A DNA stretch of 64,000 nucleotides from Rhizobiaceae bacterium. Lineage in GTDB: Bacteria > Pseudomonadota > Alphaproteobacteria > Rhizobiales > Rhizobiaceae. The notes beneath the pieces are model-generated. The model was not told the DNA's origin, ran no database searches, and worked only from the letters and a program-made list of their open reading frames with translations. Shown piece after piece: positions 1 to 9,013 of this stretch. Made by a program: the position numbers and the translations under genes. The first letter of the stretch is position 1. The number at the start of each line of letters is the position of its first letter. Location: NCBI GenBank assembly GCA_019635795.1, contig JAHBYV010000014.1:1-64000 (forward strand), read 5' to 3'.

Positions 1-678
1 CAAAGCGACCGACGGAGTTAGCGTCCACTTTCCGTCAGCACCAACCTTTACCGAACCAAGAACCTTGCCCTGGCTGTTGTGCAGCTCAATCGTCGCACCG
101 GCCTCACCGCCAGCGCCAGTAAATGTTGGACGCACATCGTCCGTTACCGCGCCGGAACTCAAAACACCCTTGATTGAACCCGTATCGTCCGTAACCACGA
201 TGCGCGATGGCTTTGCTGGAGCAGTAGTGTCTCCACCATCACCTCCACCATTGTCCCCGCCACCGCCGCCACCGCCACCGGCGACTGCCGCGATACCGCC
301 ACCGGCAGCGGCAACACCGAGAATGCCCAGCAACGCGCCAGAAGAGGCACCGGCACCAATGGCCGACACGGAGACGAGACTCGCGGGGAGGGTACCACTA
401 CCGACCGCGCTAAACGCCGTGGAAACATCGACAAGCGTCTGTGTGCCGCCAGCACTGAACACCAGATTATTGAAATCGGCACCGCGAGCGGCGAAATTGC
501 GAATGGTATTGATTTGACCATTCTTCATCTGAATGATCAGGTCATTACCTTGGCGGGCATAGCTTGCCACATCCTGCGGGTTTCCCTTTACAATGAAATT
601 GCTAGGTCCCGTGCCACCTGATGCTGCACCTGAAACGTTTACGTTGGTATGTCCTTCAAGGACTGAAGAAGCGACCAT
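1..678 (-). CDS. Large BapA-like adhesin, N-terminal part (cut by window edge)
   Basis: An open frame runs leftwards from an ATG at 678 to the window edge without a stop (226 codons visible). A Shine-Dalgarno-like AGGGGC lies 7 bases before the ATG. Residues 1-90 match the prefix domain of BapA/Bap-type biofilm adhesins: the stretches GNDLIIQMKNGQ and TIRNFA are nearly repeated in the adhesin at 54543-57455. A hydrophobic Ala/Gly segment (about 105-130), a Gly/Asp-rich linker (about 130-150) and the start of a bacterial Ig-like domain (about 152 onward) follow. Such proteins are normally exported by type I secretion and carry many Ig-like repeats, so the full gene is probably large. The secretion signal should be at the C-terminus, outside this window. 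Family call is firm; size and role are inferred. Confidence 0.85.
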   Translation of the reverse strand, partial: MVASSVLEGHTNVNVSGAASGGTGPSNFIVKGNPQDVASYARQGNDLIIQMKNGQINTIRNFAARGADFNNLVFSAGGTQTLVDVSTAFSAVGSGTLPASLVSVSAIGAGASSGALLGILGVAAAGGGIAAVAGGGGGGGGDNGGGDGGDTTAPAKPSRIVVTDDTGSIKGVLSSGAVTDDVRPTFTGAGGEAGATIELHNSQGKVLGSVKVGADGKWTLTPSVAL

Positions 679-1090
679 GAATTTGCCCCTGACATAAAAT
701 CTTTAAGCTCGCCCGCTGGCGGCTGCCTCGCAGCCACATCTCACAGACAGCTAAATTGGTTGAAATGACATGCCTGCGCCCACCAGCGCAGCACAAAATT
801 GAACGCGTTTACCCAACGCTTTGACGACGTTCCTGCCAGGCCAAGCACCGGCTAAACGTCCCACAGCCTGAATCTCTACCTCCGACGAATCCCTGACGCC
901 TCTTAACCCGCGACCAAATCAATTATGGTCACATATACAACAACACATAAATCTAATTTAGCATATCGTCAACTACGGGTATACGATTAAAATTTAACGA
1001 AGAAGCGACGCTAACACTTGGTTGCAAAACCGGTTTCAGTGCCCCGCAAAACCGAATACAACATATTGTATTATAGTGTTGTTATGCCGC
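679..1090. other. Intergenic region upstream of the adhesin
   Basis: This 412-base gap separates the adhesin start from the end of iolY. It must hold the adhesin promoter (minus strand). The part from about 905 to 1085 is clearly AT-rich. It contains the string TTAGCATATCGTCAAC at 958-973, which resembles strings at both ends of the polysaccharide cluster (39718, 49488). I see no small gene in it. Confidence 0.5.
1055..1072 (-). terminator. Possible weak terminator after iolY
   Basis: AATACAA and TTGTATT form a 7-bp dyad around a 4-base loop, just past the iolY stop. On the minus strand CGGTTTTG follows. The stem is AT-rich and the T run is short, so this is only a weak terminator candidate. 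Confidence 0.3.
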
Positions 1091-2200
1091 TCAGGATAAA
1101 CTCAACCAGCGCCTTTCGCGGTGTGATTGAGCCATTGCGTGAACGGTTCGTTCAATCTCCAGACCAGCATTGAAATCGATCACATTCGCCACCGTGCCAT
1201 TTATGCAACATATCAGTTCATGGCACTCTATCGTCTTGAGATCATTGAACCCCAGGCCATGCCCGGGCGCGGGAACAAATTGCCCATAAGGTTCGTGGTG
1301 CGGTGCCGCAAGAATAGTGCGGAAGCCCTGCTCTTCAGGTCGGTCACCTGCAAGATAAAGTTGTATCTGGTTGAATTGTTCCTGATCGAACAGGATAGTT
1401 CCGCGTGAACCATATATTTGAATCGCGATGCGTCCTTTTCTACCCCACGCGCAGCGGTTCACCGAAAGCGTTCCCGAAACTCCATTCTCCAGACGAATAA
1501 GTGCAGAAGCCGCGTCGAAGGTTTCCACGGCGCGGCTGCTCCCATCGGCGGCGCGCCGTGTCGCATAGGGCTTGGTCATTTCGCACATCACGTGCGAGAC
1601 GCGGCCAAACAGATTATAGAGAAGTGACAGGGGATGAACCGCAAAATCATCAAGCGCACCGTAGCCCGCACTGGTTTCATTGCGCCATGAGAATGGCGCA
1701 TCAGCGTCGGCCATGAAATCCTCATCCATCTCAATTCGGATGTGATTCACTTCGCCGATAGCCTGCTCATTCAACAATCGCCTTATGTGGCGAACACCAG
1801 GGCTTTGAATGTAGTTATACCCCAGGATCGCAGCCTTGCCCGAACGCGCCGCCGCATCCGCCATCGCTTCCGCATCTTCAAAGGCCGTCGCCATGGGCTT
1901 TTCGCACCAAACATGCTTGCCTGCAGCCAGCGCTGCCAGCGCCATCTCCTTGTGAAAGGCATTGGGTGCGGTGATAGAAACCACATCGACCCGCGGATCG
2001 TCTATGACGGCGCGCCAATCGCCCGATGCTTTATCAAAGCCGAATTCGCTCGCTTTTTTCTCCGCAAGCGCCTGATTGACCTCACCCAGATGAACAAGCC
2101 GAACTGGCGGCGTATCACCAAAAATCATCCGAACCGAGTTCCATGCCGCCGCATGGCACTTGCCCATGAAGCCTGTTCCTATAAGACCAACGCCAATCAT
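1091..2200 (-). CDS. iolY: Gfo/Idh/MocA oxidoreductase next to iolR (IolY-like)
   Basis: This 369-residue protein is a soluble NAD(P)-dependent sugar/polyol dehydrogenase of the Gfo/Idh/MocA family. The N-terminus has the Rossmann motif GTGFMG (residues 9-14), and the family hallmark WCEKP, with its conserved lysine, lies near residue 97. Length is normal for the family. It is divergent from the RpiR regulator, with a palindromic IolR-type site between them. The same order (oxidoreductase, iolR, iolC) occurs in Sinorhizobium meliloti, where the gene is called iolY, so the symbol rests on synteny. The substrate is probably an inositol isomer or oxidised inositol. It is not the main myo-inositol dehydrogenase, which is at 61642-62631. 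Confidence 0.8.
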   Translation of the reverse strand: MIGVGLIGTGFMGKCHAAAWNSVRMIFGDTPPVRLVHLGEVNQALAEKKASEFGFDKASGDWRAVIDDPRVDVVSITAPNAFHKEMALAALAAGKHVWCEKPMATAFEDAEAMADAAARSGKAAILGYNYIQSPGVRHIRRLLNEQAIGEVNHIRIEMDEDFMADADAPFSWRNETSAGYGALDDFAVHPLSLLYNLFGRVSHVMCEMTKPYATRRAADGSSRAVETFDAASALIRLENGVSGTLSVNRCAWGRKGRIAIQIYGSRGTILFDQEQFNQIQLYLAGDRPEEQGFRTILAAPHHEPYGQFVPAPGHGLGFNDLKTIECHELICCINGTVANVIDFNAGLEIERTVHAMAQSHRERRWLSLS

Positions 2201-2264
2201 CTGATGAGAACCCGTTCAAAGGAGAAACGCATTTTGAATGATGCAATCTAATTCTTTTCAAGAT

Positions 2265-2278
2265 GGAATAAATAGTCC
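2265..2278. promoter_or_regulatory. IolR-type operator between iolY and iolR
   Basis: The sequence is GGAATAAATAGTCC. It matches GGAA-N6-TTCC, the motif reported for S. meliloti IolR, with one mismatch in the right half. Its first ten bases are identical to the perfect site at 3150. It lies in the 106-base divergent gap, 28 bases before the iolR start, so it could control both iolY and iolR itself. Confidence 0.65.
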
Positions 2279-2306
2279 ATTTTAGCAATGATCAGGAAGT
2301 CCGGGG

Positions 2307-3131
2307 ATGGATCAAGAAGCTCAACTGCCTCAAAGTTTCGAAGAACTGCGCGAACTGGTGCTTGAAAAGCGGCAGGATTTGCCCAAACGCATAGCGCAGG
2401 CAGCAGCTTACGCGCTCGACAACCCTGACGAGATTGCATTTGGCACGGCCGCAAGCATAGCAGCATCAGCGGGTGTTCAACCCTCAACGCTGATCCGCTT
2501 CGCCCAGCACCTGGGATTTGATGGTTTCACCAGCCTGCAAACCGTATTTCGCGAACGCTTGCGCGAACGCACCACAAGTTATGAAGACCGTCTAAATGCG
2601 CTGCGCGGTGGTGCCAGCAACAACAGAACAATTCTGGATGGCTTCGTTGCGGCTTCACTAAAGTCTCTGGAAAGCATCTCACGCACAGTCGAAGACGCTG
2701 CACTTGAACGTGCGGTCTCCATTCTGGCTGGCGCCGAAACGATCTATATCGTGGCCAGAAGACGCTCATACCCCATTGCCAGCTACATGGCCTATGCTCT
2801 TGCGAAGCTGAATGTCCGCCATCAGGTGCTGGAATCGGCAACCGGGCTTGAGCCCGAGATATTGACCTTCGCAACGCCGAAAGATGCGGCAATTGCCATC
2901 AGCTTCTCGCCTTATGCTTCGGCGACGCTGGATCATGTGGCCGCGCTGGCGTCCCGCAAAGTTCCAGTTGTAGCGATTACGGACAGCGCATTTTCCCCTC
3001 TCGCCCAATCAGCAAGCACATGGTTCGAGATAGCTGAGGCCGATTGCGCGGGCTTCCGGTCATTATCGGCGACCATGGCGCTTGCGATCACGCTGAGTGT
3101 GGCAGTGGCAGAACGCCGCCGCGACAGCTGA
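2307..3131 (+). CDS. iolR: RpiR/MurR-family repressor of inositol genes
   Basis: This 274-residue regulator has an N-terminal RpiR-type helix-turn-helix (about residues 40-85, with ASIAASAGVQPSTLIRFAQ) and a C-terminal SIS sugar-phosphate-binding domain (about 120-265). In rhizobia the RpiR protein IolR represses inositol genes, and an inositol catabolite relieves repression. Immediate neighbours are iolY (divergent) and iolC (same strand, 111 bases downstream), and GGAA-N6-TTCC-like sites flank the gene on both sides. The effector is not visible from sequence. The family is certain and the role is strongly supported by context. Confidence 0.9.
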   Translation: MDQEAQLPQSFEELRELVLEKRQDLPKRIAQAAAYALDNPDEIAFGTAASIAASAGVQPSTLIRFAQHLGFDGFTSLQTVFRERLRERTTSYEDRLNALRGGASNNRTILDGFVAASLKSLESISRTVEDAALERAVSILAGAETIYIVARRRSYPIASYMAYALAKLNVRHQVLESATGLEPEILTFATPKDAAIAISFSPYASATLDHVAALASRKVPVVAITDSAFSPLAQSASTWFEIAEADCAGFRSLSATMALAITLSVAVAERRRDS

Positions 3132-3149
3132 CGTGCACCAAATCAATCG

Positions 3150-3163
3150 GGAATAAATATTCC
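3150..3163. promoter_or_regulatory. IolR-type operator upstream of iolC (perfect)
   Basis: GGAATAAATATTCC is an exact GGAA-N6-TTCC palindrome, 80 bases before the chosen iolC start. A candidate -35 box TTGACC follows at 3167-3172, so binding here would interfere with initiation. Confidence 0.75.
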
Positions 3164-3179
3164 ATATTGACCTTAATAT

Positions 3180-3193
3180 GGAATTGATGTTTC
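3180..3193. promoter_or_regulatory. Second, weaker IolR-type half-conserved site
   Basis: GGAATTGATGTTTC keeps GGAA and three of the four bases of the right half. It overlaps the position where a -10 box would lie, 17 bases after TTGACC (3167-3172). Its spacing from the site at 3150 is 30 bases, about three helical turns, which would let two repressor units bind on the same face. Confidence 0.45.
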
Positions 3194-3242
3194 ATGACGG
3201 CAACAAGATCGTATTGGCCGTGTGAGCATTCAGGAGGACCGT

Positions 3243-5174
3243 ATGGCGCAAGTTGGCAGCGCAAATGCAGCGCTGGACGTCATTACAATTGGGCGCTCCT
3301 CGGTTGATCTTTATGGCCAACAGATTGGCTCGCGTCTGGAGGACATCACGTCATTCGCCAAGTCGGTGGGCGGCTGTCCGGCAAATATTGCAATAGGAAC
3401 TGCAAGGCTTGGCTTGCGCTCGGCGCTTCTGTCACGCGTCGGTGACGAACAGATGGGGCGTTTCATACGTGAACAGCTCGAGCGCGAAGGCGTTTCGACC
3501 GAGGGCGTAAAGACGGATACCGAGAGGCTGACGGCACTGGTGCTTCTGGCTGTCGAGGCTGAAGGCGTTTCGCCAATGATCTTTTACCGCAGCGACTGCG
3601 CGGACATGGCGCTTTCGAGCGAAGACGTCGATGAAGCCTTCATTGCATCCGCAAGATCAATCGTCGTCACCGGTACGCATTTTTCGCGCCAGAACGCGGA
3701 AGCCGCACAGCGCAAGGCAATTGCGATTGCAAAGAGGCACGGTCGCAAGGTGGCGTTCGATATTGATTATCGACCAAACCTTTGGGGGCTTGCGGGCCAT
3801 GCGGAAGGGTTCGAGCGCTATGTGAAGTCAGATGCTGTGTCAGCAAAGTTGCGAAGCATTCTGCCCGATTGCGATCTTGTCGTCGGGACTGAAGAAGAAA
3901 TCATGATAGCCTCCGGCAAGGGTGACGTTCTGGATGCGCTGAAAGAGATCCGCGCGCTCACATCTGCCACGATAGTCCTCAAGCGGGGCGCGATGGGCTG
4001 CATTGTGTATGACGGACCGATAAGCGACGACCTGAAAAGAGGTATTGTCGGCAAGGGCTTCCCGATAGAAGTGTTCAACGTTCTGGGGGCAGGCGACGCG
4101 TTTATGTCAGGCTTCCTGCGCGGCTGGCTTGGCGGTGAACCATTGGAAACCTGTGCCACATGGGCAAATGCAGGCGGCGCATTTGCTGTGTCTCGCCTGC
4201 TGTGCGCACCCGAATATCCAACATGGGCGGAATTGCAGGCATTCTTGAAACAGGGCAGCAAAAATCACGCATTACGTAAGGATGAAGCGATCAACCACGT
4301 TCACTGGGCGACGACCCGCCGGGGAGAAATTCCACTTCTGATGGCCCTGGCCTGCGATCACCGCGTTCAGCTGGAGGACGCCGCACGAAAGGCCAATGCA
4401 GATTCCAAACGTATTGACGATTTCAAAGTTCTTTCGGTGAAGGCCGCAGCCAAGGTTGCAGATGGCAGGCCGGGTTACGGTATGCTGCTGGACGAAAAAT
4501 ATGGTCGCCAGGCAATGTATGAATTCGCCAAACATGGCTTTTCATGGTTGGGCCGACCGGTGGAGCTTCCCGGATCGCGTCCTCTCCGGTTTGAGTTCGG
4601 ACAGGATATCGGTTCGCAGCTTGTCGAATGGCCCGTCACACATTGCATAAAGTGCCTGTGCTTCTATCACCCGGACGACCCCCAAGCGTTAAAGCTCGAA
4701 CAGCAGGAAAAGCTCGTGGCTCTCTTCGAGGCGTCGCGCAAGGTTGGCCGCGAATTGTTGGTGGAGATCATTGCCGGAAAGAATGGCACGGTCGGACGCG
4801 ACACGGTTTCACGCGCTTTGCAGGAGCTTTACGACCTTGGCATAAAGCCGGATTGGTGGAAGCTTGAGCCGCAGGCATCTGTAGATGCGTGGAAGCGCAT
4901 TGAAGCAACAATTGCCGCGAACGATCCCTATTGCCGCGGAGTGGTGCTGCTCGGTCTGGAAGCCCCTATCGATGAACTACGCGCCGCAATTGATGCCACA
5001 GCATCGGTCGCCGTTGTGAAGGGCTTTGCCGTAGGTCGAAGCATCTTTGCCGACGCGGCCGATGCCTGGTTCTCAGGGTCGATCACCGATGCGCAGGCAA
5101 TCGATGAGATGGCCACCCGATTTGGAACTCTATGCGATCTATGGCTAACCACGCGAAAAAAGCGCGCGGCATAA
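3243..5174 (+). CDS. iolC: 5-dehydro-2-deoxygluconokinase fused to DUF2090 domain
   Basis: The protein phosphorylates 2-deoxy-5-keto-gluconate in inositol catabolism. Residues 1 to about 330 are a PfkB carbohydrate kinase: GGCPANIA sits near residue 42, and the ATP-site motif GAGDAF near 282 holds the catalytic Asp. Residues from about 345 to 643 are the DUF2090 domain found fused to IolC in many alphaproteobacteria. It is usually proposed to be the aldolase for the next step, replacing a separate IolJ. I chose the ATG at 3243 because AGGAGG ends 5 bases before it; an in-frame GTG at 3222 lacks such a site. It is first in an iolC-iolD-iolE-small gene-iolB operon preceded by IolR sites. Confidence 0.93.
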   Translation: MAQVGSANAALDVITIGRSSVDLYGQQIGSRLEDITSFAKSVGGCPANIAIGTARLGLRSALLSRVGDEQMGRFIREQLEREGVSTEGVKTDTERLTALVLLAVEAEGVSPMIFYRSDCADMALSSEDVDEAFIASARSIVVTGTHFSRQNAEAAQRKAIAIAKRHGRKVAFDIDYRPNLWGLAGHAEGFERYVKSDAVSAKLRSILPDCDLVVGTEEEIMIASGKGDVLDALKEIRALTSATIVLKRGAMGCIVYDGPISDDLKRGIVGKGFPIEVFNVLGAGDAFMSGFLRGWLGGEPLETCATWANAGGAFAVSRLLCAPEYPTWAELQAFLKQGSKNHALRKDEAINHVHWATTRRGEIPLLMALACDHRVQLEDAARKANADSKRIDDFKVLSVKAAAKVADGRPGYGMLLDEKYGRQAMYEFAKHGFSWLGRPVELPGSRPLRFEFGQDIGSQLVEWPVTHCIKCLCFYHPDDPQALKLEQQEKLVALFEASRKVGRELLVEIIAGKNGTVGRDTVSRALQELYDLGIKPDWWKLEPQASVDAWKRIEATIAANDPYCRGVVLLGLEAPIDELRAAIDATASVAVVKGFAVGRSIFADAADAWFSGSITDAQAIDEMATRFGTLCDLWLTTRKKRAA

Positions 5175-5194
5175 ACGCAGTGGGGAGGAATGAA

Positions 5195-7042
5195 ATGACC
5201 GATACCATATGCCTCACCATGGCGCAGGCCCTGACGCGGTTTCTCACCCGTCAGATGACCGAAATTGATGGCGAGAAGGTGCCGATTTTCGCAGGTGTAT
5301 GGGCGATATTCGGACATGGTAACGTGGCCGGAATAGGAGAAGCGCTGTATCAGGTGCGCGAACAGCTACCGACTTTCCGCGCGCATAATGAACAGGCGAT
5401 GACCCATTCGGCCATTGCATTTGCAAAGGCTAGTTTTCGCCGCCGCTTCATGGCTGCAACCACATCCATAGGCCCAGGCGCGCTCAATATGGTGACTGCG
5501 GCGGCACTGGCTCATGTCAACCGATTGCCTGTCCTGCTTTTGCCCGGAGACGTTTTTGCCAACCGAATACCCGATCCAGTGCTTCAACAGATTGAAGATT
5601 TCGGCGACGGCACGAGTTCCGTCAATGACTGCTTCCGCCCCGTTTCACGCTATTTCGACCGCATTACGCGCCCCGAACAGATCATACCCGCGCTGGCGCG
5701 CGCCATGCAGGTGCTGACCGATCCTGCCGAATGCGGGCCGGTTACGCTATCCCTGTGTCAGGATGTTCAGGCGGAGGCGTATGACTATCCCACAAGCTTC
5801 TTTGAAGAACGCGTTTGGACAATGCGTCGACCGCGCCCGGACCTGCATGAATTGAAGGTCGCGGTCGAGGCGCTTTCCAAGGCGAAAAAGCCGGTGATCA
5901 TTGCAGGCGGCGGCGTGCTGTATAGCGAAGCGTCAGCGGCACTCGGAAAGTTTTCCGAGGCAACCGGGATCCCGGTTTGCGAAACGCAGGGCGGCAAGAG
6001 TTCGCTCCCGGACGATCATCGCCTCAACATGGCGGCAGTCGGTGTAACAGGCACGTCGGCGGCGAACCGGCTGGCCGAAGAGGCCGACGTTGTGCTGGCC
6101 GTCGGAACCCGGCTACAGGATTTCACGACCGGCTCCTGGGCCCTGTTCAAGAACGGTGGCAAAACGATCATCGGCCTGAACACGCAACCTTTCGACGCGA
6201 GCAAGCACCGGGCGCTTCCACTGGTAGCGGACGCCCGCGAAGGACTGAAGGAATTGCTCAACGCCATCGGCGACTACAAGTCACCCTCCGACTGGACCAC
6301 GAATGCCGAGAATGGAAAAGACGAATGGCAACAGGATGCGGCAAAGGTCACTGCCGCCACAAACGCCATGCCTTCTGATGCGCAGGTCATCGGCGCAGTG
6401 CAGCGGGTCATGGGGACAGATGTCATTGCGCTCCACGCAGCCGGGGGCCTGCCGGGCGAGATGCACAAGCTCTGGCAATCCGGCGCTCCGGGATCTTATC
6501 ATGCCGAATATGGCTTCTCCTGCATGGGATACGAGATTGCTGGTGGCCTTGGGGTAAAAATGGCGCGCCCGGAAACCGAGGTCGTCGTCATGGTGGGCGA
6601 CGGTTCATATCTCATGATGAATTCCGAGATCGCAACTTCAGTCATGCTCGGCAAGAAGTTGACTGTTGTGCTGCTCGACAATCGCGGCTTCGGCTGCATA
6701 AACCGGCTGCAAATGGCAACCGGCGGAGCAAATTTCAACAATCTGCTGAAGGACGCGCGGCACGAAATCCTGCCGGAAATTGATTTTGTTGCCCATGCGC
6801 GCAGCCTAGGCGCAATTGCCGAGAAGGCAGCATCCATATCCGAGCTGGAAGCAGCGCTGAAACGCGCGAAGTCCAATGACCGCACCACCGTTCTGGTTAT
6901 CGACACGGACCCATTGGTCACGACCGAAGCCGGGGGGCATTGGTGGGATGTGGCGGTGCCCGAGGTCAGCTCTCGCGAGCAAGTGCAGGCAGCGCGCAAG
7001 AATTATGAGACCGCCTTAAAGCAGCAACGGGTAGGCGATTGA
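5195..7042 (+). CDS. iolD: 3D-(3,5/4)-trihydroxycyclohexane-1,2-dione hydrolase
   Basis: This 615-residue thiamine-diphosphate enzyme opens the ring of the trihydroxycyclohexanedione made by IolE, giving 5-deoxy-glucuronate. The fold is the acetolactate-synthase type. The N-terminal domain has GHGNVAGIGEAL near residue 40. The C-terminal domain has the ThDP/Mg motif beginning GDGSY near residue 467 and ending with the Asn of LDNRG about 28 residues later. The ATG at 5195 has GGGGAGGAA just upstream. A start 63 bases earlier would overlap the end of iolC and lacks a ribosome site. It lies 20 bases after iolC. Confidence 0.95.
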   Translation: MTDTICLTMAQALTRFLTRQMTEIDGEKVPIFAGVWAIFGHGNVAGIGEALYQVREQLPTFRAHNEQAMTHSAIAFAKASFRRRFMAATTSIGPGALNMVTAAALAHVNRLPVLLLPGDVFANRIPDPVLQQIEDFGDGTSSVNDCFRPVSRYFDRITRPEQIIPALARAMQVLTDPAECGPVTLSLCQDVQAEAYDYPTSFFEERVWTMRRPRPDLHELKVAVEALSKAKKPVIIAGGGVLYSEASAALGKFSEATGIPVCETQGGKSSLPDDHRLNMAAVGVTGTSAANRLAEEADVVLAVGTRLQDFTTGSWALFKNGGKTIIGLNTQPFDASKHRALPLVADAREGLKELLNAIGDYKSPSDWTTNAENGKDEWQQDAAKVTAATNAMPSDAQVIGAVQRVMGTDVIALHAAGGLPGEMHKLWQSGAPGSYHAEYGFSCMGYEIAGGLGVKMARPETEVVVMVGDGSYLMMNSEIATSVMLGKKLTVVLLDNRGFGCINRLQMATGGANFNNLLKDARHEILPEIDFVAHARSLGAIAEKAASISELEAALKRAKSNDRTTVLVIDTDPLVTTEAGGHWWDVAVPEVSSREQVQAARKNYETALKQQRVGD

Positions 7043-7069
7043 TCTTTCCTGTTTGAATGGAGCCATCAA

Positions 7070-7987
7070 GTGAAAGCCAGATTGGGCATGTCCCCCATTG
7101 CGTGGTGGAACGATGATCTCGAAGAGTTGAGCGACGATGTTTCGCTTGAAGAATGCCTACGCCAATCGCGTTCGGCTGGTTTCACGGGCATGGAAATGGG
7201 GCGGCGCTTTCCCTCTGACCCTGAGGTAATGTTACCCATTCTGAAAGCGGCTGATGTCACTCTTTGCGGTGGCTGGTTCTCTGGCACACTTGTGAATGAG
7301 GATATGGCCGCAAACAAGCACCGCATCCAGCCAATGATCGAGCTTTTCAAGGCTGTTGATGCGCCCTGCATTGTTTACGGCGAAGTTGGCCGCTCAATTC
7401 AGGGCGACCGCACCAAGCCACTTGCCACCAAGCCCAGATTGTCTGACACCGAAATGCGTGACTATGCCCACAAACTTACAGAGTTTGGCGAATGGTGCAC
7501 AAATCAGGGAATGCCGCTGGTCTACCACCATCACATGGCGGCTGTCGTTGAGACGGAACCGGAGCTGGATGCCTTCATGAACAATTCCGGGCCGGGCATT
7601 GCTTTGCTGCTGGATGCTGGCCATCTCGCCTTTGCTGGCGGCGACGTGCTGCGCGCAATTGACAACCACCATGCCCGCATTCGCCATGTTCATGTGAAGG
7701 ACGTGCGAATGCCGGTGATTGAGTCTCTCGACCGTACAAAGCAATCGTTTCTCGATGCCGTTGCGCTTGGCGCGTTCACCGTCCCTGGCGACGGCTCGCT
7801 GGATTTCGGAGCGATCGTACAACGTCTTGCAGACTATGGCTATGAAGGCTGGTTTGTAGTCGAGGCCGAACAGGACCCGAAAAAGAACCCGCCATCGAAG
7901 ATGGCGCAGATCGGCCACAAGGAATTGATGCGCGTTATGGCAGCGGCAGGTTATACGGTGGAAACAAAAGGTTTCCCATCAGCCTGA
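7070..7987 (+). CDS. iolE: Inosose dehydratase (2-keto-myo-inositol dehydratase)
   Basis: A 305-residue TIM-barrel protein of the xylose-isomerase-like AP-endonuclease superfamily. It removes water from scyllo-inosose to give the cyclohexanedione substrate of IolD. Typical features are MSPIAWWNDDL at the N-terminus, GFTGMEMGRRFP near residue 40, HVHVKDVR near 205 and a terminal-strand Glu in FVVEAEQDP near 263. These acidic and His residues are the expected metal ligands. The start is a GTG at 7070 with ATGGAG 7 bases upstream. Length is normal. Confidence 0.94.
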   Translation: MKARLGMSPIAWWNDDLEELSDDVSLEECLRQSRSAGFTGMEMGRRFPSDPEVMLPILKAADVTLCGGWFSGTLVNEDMAANKHRIQPMIELFKAVDAPCIVYGEVGRSIQGDRTKPLATKPRLSDTEMRDYAHKLTEFGEWCTNQGMPLVYHHHMAAVVETEPELDAFMNNSGPGIALLLDAGHLAFAGGDVLRAIDNHHARIRHVHVKDVRMPVIESLDRTKQSFLDAVALGAFTVPGDGSLDFGAIVQRLADYGYEGWFVVEAEQDPKKNPPSKMAQIGHKELMRVMAAAGYTVETKGFPSA

Positions 7988-7997
7988 GGAGATTGAA

Positions 7998-8210
7998 ATG
8001 GCCTCGAACACTGCGCACCCCTTTCTTGATCCACTGTGGCGACGCGTGGCGCTCGTTGTTGCTTGCGCAGTGTGGACCGCGATTGAAGCGTATCACCAGA
8101 ATACTTTCTGGGCCACGATGGTTGGCGCTGTAACCGCCTATGGTGCCTGGGCATACCTCTATGACTACCGCCCCAGCACTGAGGACAAGACCCCCGAAAG
8201 CGGAGCCTGA
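7998..8210 (+). CDS. Small membrane protein within the iol operon
   Basis: A 70-residue protein begins at an ATG with GAGGAG 8 bases upstream. It lies 10 bases after iolE and 2 bases before iolB, so it is almost certainly translated. It starts with a polar segment containing PLWRRV. Two hydrophobic stretches follow (about residues 17-30 and 38-55), then a charged tail ending in PESGA. It resembles the small DUF3329-type proteins of rhizobia, but I hold that assignment only tentatively. It has no known part in inositol breakdown. Its place between two enzyme genes suggests co-regulation, perhaps with uptake or membrane association. Confidence 0.75.
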   Translation: MASNTAHPFLDPLWRRVALVVACAVWTAIEAYHQNTFWATMVGAVTAYGAWAYLYDYRPSTEDKTPESGA

Positions 8211-8212
8211 AC

Positions 8213-9010
8213 ATGCCAAACCTGAAGGTAAAAACCGGCAAGGGCACGGGGCGCGTTGCGCACATTACGCCGCAAAGTGCCGGATGGTCCTATGTCGGGT
8301 TTGATCTCTACCGCCTGAAACCCGGCGAAACCGCCAGCGGCTCGACTGAAGGCAATGAAGCCTGCCTCGTTTTCGTTACAGGCAATGGCATCACACACGC
8401 GAACGGAAATGATCTTGGCGTGCTTGGCGAGCGTATGTCACCGTTTGAAGGCAAACCGTGGTCGGTTTACGTGCCGCAGGATGGAAACTGGTCTGTGACC
8501 GCTCAAACTGACCTTGAGCTGGCAGTCTGCACTGCGCCAGGCCTCGGCGGTGGTCTGCCCGTCCGCGTAATTGCGCCGGACGAGCTTGGGCAGGAGGTGC
8601 GCGGCAAGGGAACAAACACCCGATACGTCACCAACATTCTGCCCGAAAACGAACCGGCGGATTCCTTGCTGGTCGTGGAAGTCATAACGCCTGGCGGGCA
8701 CACCTCCAGCTACCCGCCCCACAAGCACGATCAGGATAATATGCCAGCGGAATCATATCTCGAAGAAACTTACTATCACCGGCTTAACCCACCGCAAGGC
8801 TTTGCCTTTCAGCGTGTTTACACCGATGACCGCTCGCTTGACGAAGCGATGGCGATCGAGGACGGGGATGTTGTTCTGGTTCCCAAGGGCTATCACCCCT
8901 GCGCCGCTTGCCACGGCTACGATCTCTATTACCTCAATGTCATGGCGGGACCGAAGCGCACGTGGAAGTTCCACAACGCCGCCGAGCACGAATGGCTCAT
9001 GAAGGCTTGA
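8213..9010 (+). CDS. iolB: 5-deoxy-glucuronate isomerase
   Basis: A 265-residue bicupin enzyme that converts 5-deoxy-glucuronate to 2-deoxy-5-keto-gluconate, the substrate of IolC. The metal-site signature is visible: YPPHKHD near residue 165, a Glu in EETYYHR near 183, and a His in PKGYHP near 225. Length is as expected. It follows the small membrane protein after 2 bases and is the last gene of the operon. It converges with the acx-linked SDR gene, with only 3 bases between their stops. Confidence 0.95.
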   Translation: MPNLKVKTGKGTGRVAHITPQSAGWSYVGFDLYRLKPGETASGSTEGNEACLVFVTGNGITHANGNDLGVLGERMSPFEGKPWSVYVPQDGNWSVTAQTDLELAVCTAPGLGGGLPVRVIAPDELGQEVRGKGTNTRYVTNILPENEPADSLLVVEVITPGGHTSSYPPHKHDQDNMPAESYLEETYYHRLNPPQGFAFQRVYTDDRSLDEAMAIEDGDVVLVPKGYHPCAACHGYDLYYLNVMAGPKRTWKFHNAAEHEWLMKA

Positions 9011-9013
9011 GCC

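Noticed and set aside
65-517. Proline-rich plus-strand frame of 150 codons
   Set aside because: It is the antisense of the Gly-rich linker and prefix of the adhesin on the minus strand; no ribosome site or known domain.
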